Made by a program: the position numbers and the translations under genes. Of a DNA stretch of 64,000 bases, positions 30,605 through 39,239 are shown piece by piece. Location: positions 3,883,001 through 3,947,000 of the forward strand of contig NZ_CP120737.1 of assembly GCF_029581195.1 (NCBI RefSeq). Reading direction: 5' to 3'. The stretch is from Solwaraspora sp. WMMD791 (GTDB lineage: Bacteria; Actinomycetota; Actinomycetes; Mycobacteriales; Micromonosporaceae). Under the pieces are notes generated by a model that saw only the letters and a list, made by a program, of their open reading frames with translations, did no database searches and was not told the DNA's origin. Numbering within the stretch: the first letter of the stretch is position 1; every line of letters starts with the position of its first letter.

Positions 30605-33487
30605 TCAGGCCAGCAGGGCGTCCAACCTGCGGTTGACCGCCGCCAACGTGGCGCGTACCACAGCCTGCCGGGGATCGCCGGAGACCACCGCCGAACCGGC
30701 GAGCTGCTCAACCCAGCCGCCACAGGCCAGCAGTACGACGACCACCGCCACCTCGCAGCCGCCCATCGGCACCACGGCCGCGTGCTCCACGAAGCACCGC
30801 CCCCGGTCGAACGCCCCGGCCGGACCGGTGAGCAGCTCCTCGATAGCGGACGCGGCGGCGACCGCACACAGTCGCAGCACGTAACCGTCGACCGCCGGTC
30901 CGGTCGCGACACCGGAGGTGGTACGCGGCCCGGCGGTCAGCCGTACCTCCACGGTGGCGTCCACGCCGAACGTGGAAACCTGCACGTGGTCCAGCACCAC
31001 CCGGGGCCCTGGCCGGCCACCGGGGTTCAGCGGGCGCGGCGGCCCGCTCGCCGGTGCGGTGGAACTGTCCGGGCAGGTCACTGCCGCCGGCTCCGCCGGT
31101 GCGGTCGGCGGCGGGTCGCCGTACTCCGGTTGGGGTCGTTGGCCGGGTCGACGCCGGCGCGGCACGTCCGCCGGCTCCGGGGTCGACCACCCGGGCCCGA
31201 CGGCCTGCGACGGGGCCGGTGGCAGCGGGGCGGACGCCCGCCCCCGGGTCGGCAACGCCGGCAGCGCGCCGCCGAAATCGGCACCGGGCAGATTCTGCGG
31301 GGCCGCCGCGAGGCCCATGCGTTCCTGCAGCAGCCGCGCCACCATCCGGCTCACCTCGGCCGGGTCGGCGCCTTCGGCGAGGTCCAGGCGCAGGCTGTGC
31401 GCGCCGGCGTCGGTGGTCCGCAAAGAGGCGTCCCGCACCCCGCCGACGCCCCGTACGGCGGCCAGGATGGCGTTGACATCGAAGCCTTCCGGCCGCTCCT
31501 GCGGCTGCCCGGCGGAGTCGCCCCGGCGCAGATGGGAGGCGATGCGGGCAAGTTCCGGCGTCTCCGCCGAGGGTTCCACCGCGGGAGGTTGCGGCACAGT
31601 TGGCACGTCCGGATCGGCTGGGACCCGCTGCGGCAGCGAGTCCAGCGCGGCAGCGGCGATCGGGGTGGACAGGTCGGCGGCAGGTACGGGCGGTGGTGCC
31701 GGGTCGTCGGGTCCGAAGCCACCGTGCCCGCTCGATCCGAAGTCGGTGGCCGACGGCCAGGACTGGTCGGTCCCGGACTCGGCCGGCGGCCAGGGCTGGG
31801 ACTCGGCGGTGGGTTCGGTCGACTGCCAGCGCGGCTGCTCCGGCGGCGACCAGCCACGGTCGGCGTCGTCCGACCAGTGCTGCGCTGTCGGACCATGCTG
31901 CGCCGACGGACCGTGCGGTGACGGTGGGCCGGTCTGTGGCGTCGGACCATCCGGTGGCGTCGGAGCGGTCTGCGACGTCGGACCGGACCAGTCGGGTGCC
32001 GGGTCGTCGGCCCAGGGACGCGGCCTGGCCGGCTCCTGAGACGTCCACTGTTGATCGGCGTCGGGGCTGGTCCACTCCGGCTGTGTCGGCGCCCAGCTCT
32101 GCCCGTACGACCAGTCAGGTCCGACGTCGCCGGTCGGCCCGCCGGAGGTGGGCGAGCCAGCGCCGTACGGCTCGGATCCGGCCTGCGGCGACCCGGCCTG
32201 CGGCTGGTCCGCGTCGCCGGCACGCGGGTGGTCCCAGTCGTCGGCACCGGACCGGCCGGGCCAGTCGCCGGCACCGCCGCGCCGGTCCCAGTCCCCGGTC
32301 GGCTGTTGCGGCCAGGCACCGGTGCTGCTCTGCCGGGGCCATTCACCCGTGGGCTGTCGGATCGCGCCGACGCTGGTCGACGGCCGCGCCCAGGCCGGGG
32401 TCCCGCTGGCCGGCGGCGCCGACGTGGGTCCGGCGGTGCCGGGCTGCCCGGTCCCGGACCCGCTCGGGTCGGGTCGGGTCACCCGGTCGGTGGACCGATC
32501 GGCCCGCGCCGCCCCGTAATCGGCCGGGTCGGGGCGGGACGATCCGTAATCGGCCGGGTCGGGGCGGGACGGGCGGTCGTCGGCCGAGGCGGTGGTGTCC
32601 CGACGCATCGGCGCACCGTCGGCGCGGCTGTTGTCGCTCCCCCCCGGCCGCCGGGGCGACCGGTCGCCCTCGACCGCCGGGCTCGCACCCGTCGGGCCCT
32701 GGAATCCGGGTGGTGTGCCGGGGCGGACCGGGCGCGGCGCGGCCGGCGACACCGGCGTCGCCGAGGCGACCGGCACGGGTCGCAGCGGCGTCGACGGCAC
32801 CACCCGAGCGGTCTCCTGCCACCGGGGCGGCGAGTTCACCGGGGTCGGCACCGGTCGGGCGGGTTCGGCCGGGCGACGCGGGGCGTCGCCGCTGGTGTCC
32901 CGGCTGGCGCTCGGCGCGGTCCGGTCGTCGTCGGAGCCGGGACGCTCCGGACGGTGGCCGTCGGCGCGCTCCGGACGCTGGCTGTCTGCTCGCTCCGGAC
33001 GCTGGCTGTCGGTGCGCTCCGGACGCTGGCTGTCGGTGCGCTCCGGACGGTGGCCGTCGGCGCGCCGGACGGACCCGTCGATCGCCTCGCCGGCGGGGGC
33101 GGGGCGGGGGGTCGGCACCACGGCCTGCTCGCGGGCGGCACCCTGGCCGCTCGAGTACGGGCTGGCGCTCACCGGTTCGGACAGCACCCGCCCCGTGTCG
33201 GTGCCCAGCCTGCCCCGGGTGGACCCGCTGCGCGGGGTACGGGTGAACGGCAGCACCTCGGCGTACCGCGACGGCGGATCAGCCCAGTTGGCCGCGCTAC
33301 CCGGGGCACCGGACGACGTCCAGCCGGTCCCGGACCGCTCGCCTTCCGGCTCGATGCCGGACCCGTCCGACCACCTCGTCGGCGACCCTGCCCAACTGCC
33401 CATGCCCTGGTCACGACGGCCTCGCGAGTCCGCTCCGCCATCGTCTGGTCCCGGTGCGGCCCCGCGGGGTTCACCTGATTCGTCCAC
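30605..33487 (-). CDS. Large disordered Pro/Gly/Ser-rich protein with conserved C-terminal domain
   Basis: A 960-residue protein. Residues 1 to about 660 are low-complexity and presumably disordered, with an eight-residue tandem repeat (RPERTDSQ/RPERADSQ) encoded by 24-bp DNA repeats and a second repeat (RPDPADYG). The C-terminal third has ordered sequence in two parts: about 670-740 (FDVNAILAAVRGVGGVRDAS, LRLDLAEGADPAEVSRMVAR) and about 830-960 (RVVLDHVQVSTFGVDATVEV, ending RATLAAVNRRLDALLA). The latter resembles small actinobacterial proteins found next to this TetR/DUF3107 locus. No signal peptide or helix is evident, so it is probably cytoplasmic. Function unknown. It is divergent from the TetR gene. 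Confidence 0.75.
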   Translation of the reverse strand: MDESGEPRGAAPGPDDGGADSRGRRDQGMGSWAGSPTRWSDGSGIEPEGERSGTGWTSSGAPGSAANWADPPSRYAEVLPFTRTPRSGSTRGRLGTDTGRVLSEPVSASPYSSGQGAAREQAVVPTPRPAPAGEAIDGSVRRADGHRPERTDSQRPERTDSQRPERADSQRPERADGHRPERPGSDDDRTAPSASRDTSGDAPRRPAEPARPVPTPVNSPPRWQETARVVPSTPLRPVPVASATPVSPAAPRPVRPGTPPGFQGPTGASPAVEGDRSPRRPGGSDNSRADGAPMRRDTTASADDRPSRPDPADYGSSRPDPADYGAARADRSTDRVTRPDPSGSGTGQPGTAGPTSAPPASGTPAWARPSTSVGAIRQPTGEWPRQSSTGAWPQQPTGDWDRRGGAGDWPGRSGADDWDHPRAGDADQPQAGSPQAGSEPYGAGSPTSGGPTGDVGPDWSYGQSWAPTQPEWTSPDADQQWTSQEPARPRPWADDPAPDWSGPTSQTAPTPPDGPTPQTGPPSPHGPSAQHGPTAQHWSDDADRGWSPPEQPRWQSTEPTAESQPWPPAESGTDQSWPSATDFGSSGHGGFGPDDPAPPPVPAADLSTPIAAAALDSLPQRVPADPDVPTVPQPPAVEPSAETPELARIASHLRRGDSAGQPQERPEGFDVNAILAAVRGVGGVRDASLRTTDAGAHSLRLDLAEGADPAEVSRMVARLLQERMGLAAAPQNLPGADFGGALPALPTRGRASAPLPPAPSQAVGPGWSTPEPADVPRRRRPGQRPQPEYGDPPPTAPAEPAAVTCPDSSTAPASGPPRPLNPGGRPGPRVVLDHVQVSTFGVDATVEVRLTAGPRTTSGVATGPAVDGYVLRLCAVAAASAIEELLTGPAGAFDRGRCFVEHAAVVPMGGCEVAVVVVLLACGGWVEQLAGSAVVSGDPRQAVVRATLAAVNRRLDALLA
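32949..33068 (-). repeat. Five 24-bp in-frame tandem repeats
   Basis: Units begin at 32949, 32973, 32997, 33021 and 33045, the central ones nearly identical (GGACGCTGGCTGTCGGTGCG...). They encode consecutive octapeptides RPERADGH/RPERTDSQ within the disordered protein. Multiples of three keep the frame, so copy-number change would only alter linker length. Confidence 0.85.
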
Positions 33488-33639
33488 CGTGCGCTCCTCG
33501 GTCGCCCCCGCTGAGGCTACCGTGTGCTGACAGTGGCGATAAGTTGCAACGTCGGGCTAATTGACCGGCCAGGTGATATGCACTGATCGTTTCGTTCATA
33601 CGCCGACCAGATCGTTCCACCCGGACTCGGAGGTTCGAC

Positions 33640-34278
33640 ATGACCGCTGCGTCGAGCGGCGCACAGACGGCCGGCCGGCCGGCGAGGATGCCGCGCTCCG
33701 CACGCCGTAAGCAACTGCTCGCCGCCGCACAGGAGGTGTTTGTAGCACAGGGTTACCACGCGGCGGCGATGGATGACATCGCGGAGCGTGCCGGGGTGTC
33801 CAAGCCAGTGCTGTACCAACATTTTCCGGGCAAATTGGAGTTGTATCTGGCGCTTCTCGACACGCACTGCGACTCGATCATCGCCAAAGTCGCGGCGGCG
33901 ATGGCCGCCACCAGCGACAACAAGGAACGGGTCAGCGGCGCGGTCCAGGCGTACTTCGACTTCGTCGACGAGGAGAGCGGCGCGTTCCGGCTGGTCTTCG
34001 ATTCCGACCTGCGCAACGAGCCGGCCGTACGGGCCCGGGTCGAACGGGTCGAGCGGGAGTGCATCGCCGCCATCACCGACACCATCATCTCCGACACCGG
34101 GGTGAGCCGGTCCCGCGCCGAGCTGCTCGCGTCCGGGCTGGTCGGGGCGGCGGAGACCGCCGCCCAGTTCTGGCTCGCCGGTGGCCGGCAGGTACCCAAG
34201 GGCGAGGCGGAGTCGCTGCTCGCCGCGCTGTCCTGGCGTGGGATCGCCGGATTTCCACTACAGGGCGAGGCATCCTGA
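33640..34278 (+). CDS. TetR family regulator
   Basis: A 212-residue repressor-type protein. The N-terminal helix-turn-helix is at about residues 20-66 (RRKQLLAAAQEVFVAQGYHA, MDDIAERAGVSKPVLYQHFP). The C-terminal ligand domain is helical (RVSGAVQAYFDFVDEESGAF, ELLASGLVGAAETAAQFWLA). Position beside DUF3107 and the DEAD-box helicase matches Rv3208 of M. tuberculosis. Ligand and targets unknown; the 152-base divergent gap to the 960-residue gene is the natural place for its operator. Confidence 0.88.
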   Translation: MTAASSGAQTAGRPARMPRSARRKQLLAAAQEVFVAQGYHAAAMDDIAERAGVSKPVLYQHFPGKLELYLALLDTHCDSIIAKVAAAMAATSDNKERVSGAVQAYFDFVDEESGAFRLVFDSDLRNEPAVRARVERVERECIAAITDTIISDTGVSRSRAELLASGLVGAAETAAQFWLAGGRQVPKGEAESLLAALSWRGIAGFPLQGEAS

Positions 34279-34344
34279 ACGCAGTGCGCGCGCATCGGCT
34301 AACCTTCGCGATGGCGCTGTTTTCGCCCACCTCAAGGAGGACCC

Positions 34345-34569
34345 GTGGAGGTCAAGATCGGCGTGCAGTACGCGCCGCGTGAGCTCGTTCTGGAGAGTTC
34401 CCAGTCTCCGGCGGAGATCGAGCAGATCGTGACCCAGGCCATCGCGACCGAGGGGACTCTGTCACTGACCGACGAGCGTGGCCGGCGGGTCATCGTTCCG
34501 GTGGCCAAGATCGCCTACGTCGAGATCGCCGAGGCCGCACCCCGATCGGTCGGCTTCACCGTACGTTGA
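34345..34569 (+). CDS. DUF3107 family protein
   Basis: A 74-residue conserved actinobacterial protein from GTG 34345 after AAGGAGG (VEVKIGVQYAPRELVLESSQ). Predicted small strand-helix fold (EIEQIVTQAIATEGTLSLTD, VIVPVAKIAYVEIAE). It is the homologue of the TB9.4 antigen gene (Rv3208A), which also follows a TetR gene. Function unknown. A terminator hairpin follows its stop. Confidence 0.88.
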   Translation: MEVKIGVQYAPRELVLESSQSPAEIEQIVTQAIATEGTLSLTDERGRRVIVPVAKIAYVEIAEAAPRSVGFTVR

Positions 34570-34580
34570 CCATCGCCGTG

Positions 34581-34617
34581 ACCCGCTGAGCGGCTGAGCG
34601 GCTGCTCATCAGCGGGT
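34581..34617 (+). terminator. Terminator hairpin after DUF3107
   Basis: ACCCGCTGA (34581-34589) and TCAGCGGGT (34609-34617) form a perfect 9-bp stem starting 12 bases after the DUF3107 stop, with a partly paired interior. It probably ends the TetR-DUF3107 transcript. Confidence 0.65.
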
Positions 34618-34993
34618 ACCGACTCCGTCGGCGGATGCGTGGCCGCGCATCCGCCGTACGCTGTCGGCAGCATCCGGCGGCGCAGTGATGTGTCGTCCAT
34701 CACGATGGACCCGCCTGCCGCCGCTACTCCCGGTGACTCGAATCACACAATCGTGCTCCGGTTGCCCGGTCGGTCGCCGAGGTTTTCCACGTCGACGCTG
34801 GCGGTGGGCTACGATGGTCAGCAAATGCTGCGGCCGTCGAGATTGCTCGCGCGGGGTTCGCGGCGCGCGTGCGGCCCGCGACCTGTCGATCGCGTGTGGC
34901 CAGCGCCGTCAGTTGACGCACCGCCGCATCCACACACCCGGCCGCGCCGACGTCACCCGGACCATCCGCGCCGACCCGGCACCGCTACTCACC

Positions 34994-35074
34994 GGTGCCG
35001 TACCGGCACTGAACCACGACGGTGCCGTACCGGCACTGAACCCAAACGGTGCCCTACCGGCACTGGACACCACA
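34994..35074 (+). repeat. Three 27-bp tandem repeats before the DEAD-box helicase gene
   Basis: Units start at 34994, 35021 and 35048. The shared core is GGTGCCGTACCGGCACTG (third copy GGTGCCCTACCGGCACTG), each with a small palindrome GTGCCG-TAC-CGGCAC. They end 82 bases before the ATG. In RNA they would give three consecutive short hairpins; in DNA, three evenly spaced binding sites. Confidence 0.8.
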
Positions 35075-35156
35075 GGCGCCCTGGCGGCGCCGACATCCGA
35101 TTCGCGCCCTCACGACGCATGCGGGGCGCGCCACGAGAGGGCACCCCCGACACCAG

Positions 35157-36941
35157 ATGACTGACTTCACCGATATCCCCACCGGCGACGAGCCGGCGAA
35201 GCGCCCCCCGGTCCGCCCGGACAGCCCCACCTTCGCCCAGCTGGGCGCGCGACCGGAAACGGTCGCCGCGCTGGCCGAGGTCGGGATCGTGCACACCTTC
35301 GCGATCCAGGAGTACGCCCTGCCGATCGCGCTGCGCGGCACCGACCTGATCGGGCAGGCACCGACCGGCACCGGCAAGACCCTCGGCTTCGGCGTACCAC
35401 TGGTCGACCGGGTCTTCGCCCCCGGCGAGGGCGCCGACGGCGTACCGCAGGCCCTCGTCGTCGTCCCCACCCGCGAACTCGGCCTGCAGGTCGCCAAGGA
35501 CCTCGCCGCCGCCGGCAGCACGCGCGGCGTCCGGGTCCTGCCGATCTACGGCGGCGTCGCCTACGAACCACAGATCGAGACGCTCAAGGCCGGCGTGGAG
35601 ATCCTCGTCGGCACCCCGGGCCGGCTGATGGACCTCGCCAAGCAGAAGAAGCTGCGGCTGGACCGGATCCGGGCGCTGGTGCTCGACGAGGCCGACCGGA
35701 TGCTCGACCTGGGCTTCCTCGACGACGTCGAGCGGATCCTGGCGATGCTGCCCGAGGACCGGCAGACGATGCTCTTCTCGGCCACGATGCCGGACCCGAT
35801 CGTCGCGCTGTCCCGCCGCTTCCTGCGCCAGCCGGTGACGATCCACGCCGGGCACGCCACGATCGCCGGGACGGCACCACTGACCCGCCAGGTGGTGTAC
35901 CGGACCCACCCGATGAACAAGATCGAGATCGTCGCCCGGATCCTGCAAGCCGAGGAGCGTGGCCTGACGATGATCTTCACCCGGACCAAGCGGGCCGCCG
36001 ATCGGGTCAGCGAGGACCTCGACTTCCGTGGCTTCGCGGTCGCCGCCGTGCACGGTGACCTCGGTCAGGGCGCCCGGGAACGGGCGCTGCGCGCCTTCCG
36101 TACCGGCAAGATCGACATCCTGGTGGCGACCGACGTCGCCGCCCGTGGTCTGGACGTCTCCGGCGTCACCCACGTGATCAACTACGACTGCCCGGAAGAC
36201 CAGGACACCTACACCCACCGGATCGGACGGACCGGCCGCGCCGGCGCCACCGGGGTGGCGGTCACCTTCGTCGACTGGGAGGACATCACCCGCTGGCGGA
36301 TCATCGACAAGACCCTCGGGCTGGAAATGCCCGAACCGCCGGAGACGTACCACACCTCCGACCACCTCTACGCCGATCTCGGCATCTCCCGGGAGGTCTC
36401 CGGCACACTGCCCAGCGCCGAACGGACCCGGGCGGGGCTCGGTGCCGAAGTCGAGGAGGACCTCGGCGGCCGCTCTCCCGGTGGCCGGCGACGCGGCGAC
36501 TCCAGCGCCCGGTCCGACCGTGGCCCGCGCGGCGAAGGCCGCTCCCGGCGCGGATCCGGCGACCGGTCCCGCTCCAGTGACCGGTCCGGTGACCGGTCCC
36601 GTGCCGGTGGTCGGTCACGCTCCGGCGCAGCCAACGGCGACGCCGACCTGACCGCCGGTACGCCGACCGACGCCGGCGAGGACGCCGGCAGCACCCGCGC
36701 CCGGCGGCCCCGCCGCCGTCGCCGCGCCGGTCAGCTCGTCGACGGTGGCACCGACACCGCCGGCACCGCCGCAGCCGTCCCGGCCGCCCGTACCGCCACC
36801 GACACCCAGATCGCGGCGGACGGGCACCCCACCGGCGCGGCCGACACCGGCAGCACCGCCCCGCGCCGACGGCGTCGGCGCACCCGCAGCGGTCAGGGCA
36901 GCGGCAGCGCCAGCCAGGACAGCGGCGGCAGCGAGAACTGA
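35157..36941 (+). CDS. DEAD-box ATP-dependent RNA helicase
   Basis: A 594-residue helicase from ATG 35157. RecA-like domain 1 has the Q motif (FAIQEYALPIAL), motif I APTGTGKT, Ia PTRELGLQV, GG, Ib GTPGRLMDL, II VLDEADRML, III FSATM. Domain 2 has IFTRTKRAADRV, DILVATDVAARGLDV and HRIGRTGRAGATG. From about residue 425 the tail is disordered and basic with RSRSSDRSGDRSRAGGRSRS-like repeats, suited to RNA binding and granule or ribosome association. It corresponds to the RhlE-type helicase (Rv3211) of the same neighbourhood; the exact subfamily is uncertain. The repeat-bearing leader may regulate it. Confidence 0.93.
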   Translation: MTDFTDIPTGDEPAKRPPVRPDSPTFAQLGARPETVAALAEVGIVHTFAIQEYALPIALRGTDLIGQAPTGTGKTLGFGVPLVDRVFAPGEGADGVPQALVVVPTRELGLQVAKDLAAAGSTRGVRVLPIYGGVAYEPQIETLKAGVEILVGTPGRLMDLAKQKKLRLDRIRALVLDEADRMLDLGFLDDVERILAMLPEDRQTMLFSATMPDPIVALSRRFLRQPVTIHAGHATIAGTAPLTRQVVYRTHPMNKIEIVARILQAEERGLTMIFTRTKRAADRVSEDLDFRGFAVAAVHGDLGQGARERALRAFRTGKIDILVATDVAARGLDVSGVTHVINYDCPEDQDTYTHRIGRTGRAGATGVAVTFVDWEDITRWRIIDKTLGLEMPEPPETYHTSDHLYADLGISREVSGTLPSAERTRAGLGAEVEEDLGGRSPGGRRRGDSSARSDRGPRGEGRSRRGSGDRSRSSDRSGDRSRAGGRSRSGAANGDADLTAGTPTDAGEDAGSTRARRPRRRRRAGQLVDGGTDTAGTAAAVPAARTATDTQIAADGHPTGAADTGSTAPRRRRRRTRSGQGSGSASQDSGGSEN

Positions 36942-36996
36942 GCAGTTCCGGGGTCCGACCGGGCCGGGCGTCGCCCGCCGGGCCGGACCCCGGATC

Positions 36997-38172
36997 ATGA
37001 CAGCCATGCCGCAGTCCCTCCCCGACGCGCTCGCCGACATCCGGGCGCTGCTGCTCAGCCCACAGCTGACCCGGGCCGTCGCCGCCGGCCGGCAACGCGG
37101 CCGGACCCCGTCGGTGACCCGCGCCCAACTGCGGCCGGTCGCCCTACGCACCGGCACGCACCTGCAGATCGTCACCACCGACGGCACCCGGCCGGTGACC
37201 CGCAACGTCGCGCCCGGCCCACCCGCCGAAGCAGCCGTCGACGAACTGCTCGCCGAACCGTTCGGCAACTGGCACGTCGAGACCACCGACAGCACCGTGC
37301 AGCTGCGGGTCACCAAGAAGGGCGCCGCCCAGCTGCACCGGTCGACCGCGGACCGGACCGCCGCCGCACCCGCCGGGCACGACCGGACCAAGCAGTACCT
37401 GCTCGACCCCGACGACCCGCTGTTCACCGCGATCGGGGCCAGCGCGGCGAAACGCCGCCAGGTCGACGCCTTCCTGCGGGCCCTGGCCGCCACCCTGCCC
37501 GACCCGCTGCCCACCGGGCCGCTGCGCGTCGTCGACCTGGGCTGCGGCAACGCGTACCTGACCTTCGCCGCCTACCGGTACCTCGTCGACGCCGGCGCCG
37601 AACCGCTCGTCACCGGCGTCGACATCCGCACCGACCAGCGCCGCCGCAACACCGCGCTCGCCGCCGAACTCGGCTGCGCCGACCGGGTCACCTTCGTCGC
37701 CGGCACGATCGAGCAGGCCGTCGTCGACCCGCCGCCGGACCTGGTACTCGCCCTGCACGCCTGCGACACCGCCACCGACGACGCGCTCGCCCGCGCGGTG
37801 GCCTGGCAGGCCCGCTGGGTCCTGGCCGCCCCGTGCTGCCACCACGACATCGCCGCGCAGCTGCGCCGCCAGCCGGCACCCCGCCCGTACGGGCCGCTGG
37901 TCTCCGCCGGCATCCTGCGGGAACGCTTCGCCGACGTGCTCACCGACACGCTGCGCGCCACGCTGCTGCGGGCCAACGGCTACCGGGTCGACGTCGTCGA
38001 GTTCATCGACTCCCAGCACACCCCGCGCAACCTGCTGCTACGGGCCCGCCGTGGCGGCGTACCGGACTCCTCGGCCCACCAGCGGGCCTACGCAGAGCTG
38101 GTCGACCAGTGGGCGGTGACGCCCCGGCTGCAGACCCTGCTCGCCGCCGGCGCGACCTCCGGCGACGCATGA
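36997..38172 (+). CDS. SAM-dependent methyltransferase (Methyltransf_32-like)
   Basis: A 391-residue protein from ATG 36997 (or ATG 37006). The N-terminal about 150 residues are a separate domain (GTHLQIVTTDGTRPVTRNVA, WHVETTDSTVQLRVTKKGAA, KQYLLDPDDPLFTAIGA). The Rossmann methyltransferase follows, with RVVDLGCGNAYLTFAAYRYL for SAM binding, TGVDIRTDQRRR, ALHACDTATDDAL and the Cys-His-rich LAAPCCHHDIAAQL. The ALHACDTATD and PCCHH motifs characterise a family annotated as methyltransferase domain 32, some acting on RNA; substrate here is unknown. It follows the helicase by 55 bases and is probably co-transcribed. Confidence 0.8.
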   Translation: MTAMPQSLPDALADIRALLLSPQLTRAVAAGRQRGRTPSVTRAQLRPVALRTGTHLQIVTTDGTRPVTRNVAPGPPAEAAVDELLAEPFGNWHVETTDSTVQLRVTKKGAAQLHRSTADRTAAAPAGHDRTKQYLLDPDDPLFTAIGASAAKRRQVDAFLRALAATLPDPLPTGPLRVVDLGCGNAYLTFAAYRYLVDAGAEPLVTGVDIRTDQRRRNTALAAELGCADRVTFVAGTIEQAVVDPPPDLVLALHACDTATDDALARAVAWQARWVLAAPCCHHDIAAQLRRQPAPRPYGPLVSAGILRERFADVLTDTLRATLLRANGYRVDVVEFIDSQHTPRNLLLRARRGGVPDSSAHQRAYAELVDQWAVTPRLQTLLAAGATSGDA

Positions 38173-38188
38173 CCTCCGGCGACAGCGG

Positions 38189-39109
38189 TCAGCTGACCGT
38201 CACGGTGAACTCGGCGGTGTGCACCACACCGGCCACCTGGAAGTCCAGGAACAACCGGTAGTCGCCGGCGCTCGGCGCGGTCAGCCAGAACTTCACCGCC
38301 CCGTCGACCAGCTCGGCCTCCGGGTGCACGTGCAGGTAGCCGAGGTCACCGGCGCGCAACGCCACCAGGTGCCCGTACGCGCCCAGGTAGGGCTCCAGCG
38401 TCGGCGCCGCGCCGTCGGCGGTGCTCACCTGGAACAGCAGCGGCGCGACGACCCCGCGCTGCGGGGCACCCTGCATCCGTACGGTGAACTCGCCGGCCTG
38501 GGCGGTGTCCGCCGCCGCCGGCAGCGCGACCGGCTGATAGTCCCCGGCCGCGACCAGGTCGACGCCGAGGGTCAACGCCACCGGCGTACCGGCCGGGTCG
38601 GTGACGGTGAAGTCGCCGAACATCCGCCAGACGCCCGGCGCGGTCAGCCGCAGCGGGATGCTCCAGGTGCCGTCCGGCGCCAGCTCCGGATGCAGATGCT
38701 GGAATCCGGTCAGGTCCCGACGGGCCACGATCAGGTGCATCGGCTTGTCGTGCACCACCGCGAAGTCGGTCACCGGTCGCTGATCCGGGCCGACGATCCG
38801 GAACCGCAGGTCGACCTCGTCGCCGACGGGCAGCTGGGTCTGCTCGGGCACCAGCGTCCAGCCGCCGACGCTCACCGACAGCCCGGAGACCTGGCCGTCG
38901 GCGCCGGTGTCGGTGCCCGTACCGGGGTCGGAGCCGTGCGCGTGCGGTGCCGTGCCGGCCGGGTGGGAGTGGTCCGCGGTGCCGGCGGCGACCTGCGTAC
39001 CGAGGCTGGTCGGGGCGTCGACGGCGCGACCCAGCGCGTACCCGGCGAACAGCGTCAACACGACGCCGCCGACCATCGCGGCCAGGCGCAGCGTGGGTGT
39101 CTCCGTCAC
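38189..39109 (-). CDS. Membrane-anchored/secreted His-rich protein with duplicated H-x-HPE motif
   Basis: A 306-residue protein from GTG 39109 (VTETPTLRLAAMVGGVVLTL), preceded by GGAAGGGGCGG. An N-terminal hydrophobic helix (about 8-28) serves as signal anchor, then a His-rich linker (DHSHPAGTAPHAHGSD). The outer part has two similar segments: MHLIVARRDLTGFQHLHPE and GHLVALRAGDLGYLHVHPE, each ending H-x-HPE, and both followed by strand-rich Ig-like sequence. The histidines suggest metal (copper?) binding, as in FixH/YtkA-like accessory proteins, but this is inference. It converges on the methyltransferase gene. Confidence 0.7.
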   Translation of the reverse strand: MTETPTLRLAAMVGGVVLTLFAGYALGRAVDAPTSLGTQVAAGTADHSHPAGTAPHAHGSDPGTGTDTGADGQVSGLSVSVGGWTLVPEQTQLPVGDEVDLRFRIVGPDQRPVTDFAVVHDKPMHLIVARRDLTGFQHLHPELAPDGTWSIPLRLTAPGVWRMFGDFTVTDPAGTPVALTLGVDLVAAGDYQPVALPAAADTAQAGEFTVRMQGAPQRGVVAPLLFQVSTADGAAPTLEPYLGAYGHLVALRAGDLGYLHVHPEAELVDGAVKFWLTAPSAGDYRLFLDFQVAGVVHTAEFTVTVS

Positions 39110-39239
39110 GGTGCCCGCCCCTTCCCGTCCGCCGTCGCAGGTCGCGCCCAGCGCGTCTGACGGTAGCCGTTGGGCGGCCGCAGGACACCAGCCGGGTGGC
39201 TGGCCGTGGCTTTCGTAACGTTCGGTCGTTGTACCCCCT

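Larger units (their letters stand above)
34570..35156 (+). other. Long gap upstream of the DEAD-box helicase gene
   Basis: About 590 bases without a supported gene. It holds the terminator at 34581-34617, an AT-richer stretch around 34725-34830 that may carry a promoter, and three 27-bp repeats at 34994-35074 just before the helicase start. Short open frames across it show no family similarity. If the promoter is near 34800 the helicase mRNA has a leader of some 350 bases. Confidence 0.55.

Noticed and set aside
32949-33068. Regular repeats that might be a CRISPR array
   Set aside because: Units are contiguous without unique spacers and encode an in-frame peptide repeat; the 27-bp arrays at 34994 and 43937 also lack spacers.
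39110-39239. Possible c-di-AMP (ydaO) riboswitch before the NlpC/P60 gene
   Set aside because: The gap is only 130 bases and lacks the conserved blocks of that riboswitch; the same was checked before the LAS-peptidase and ktrB genes.
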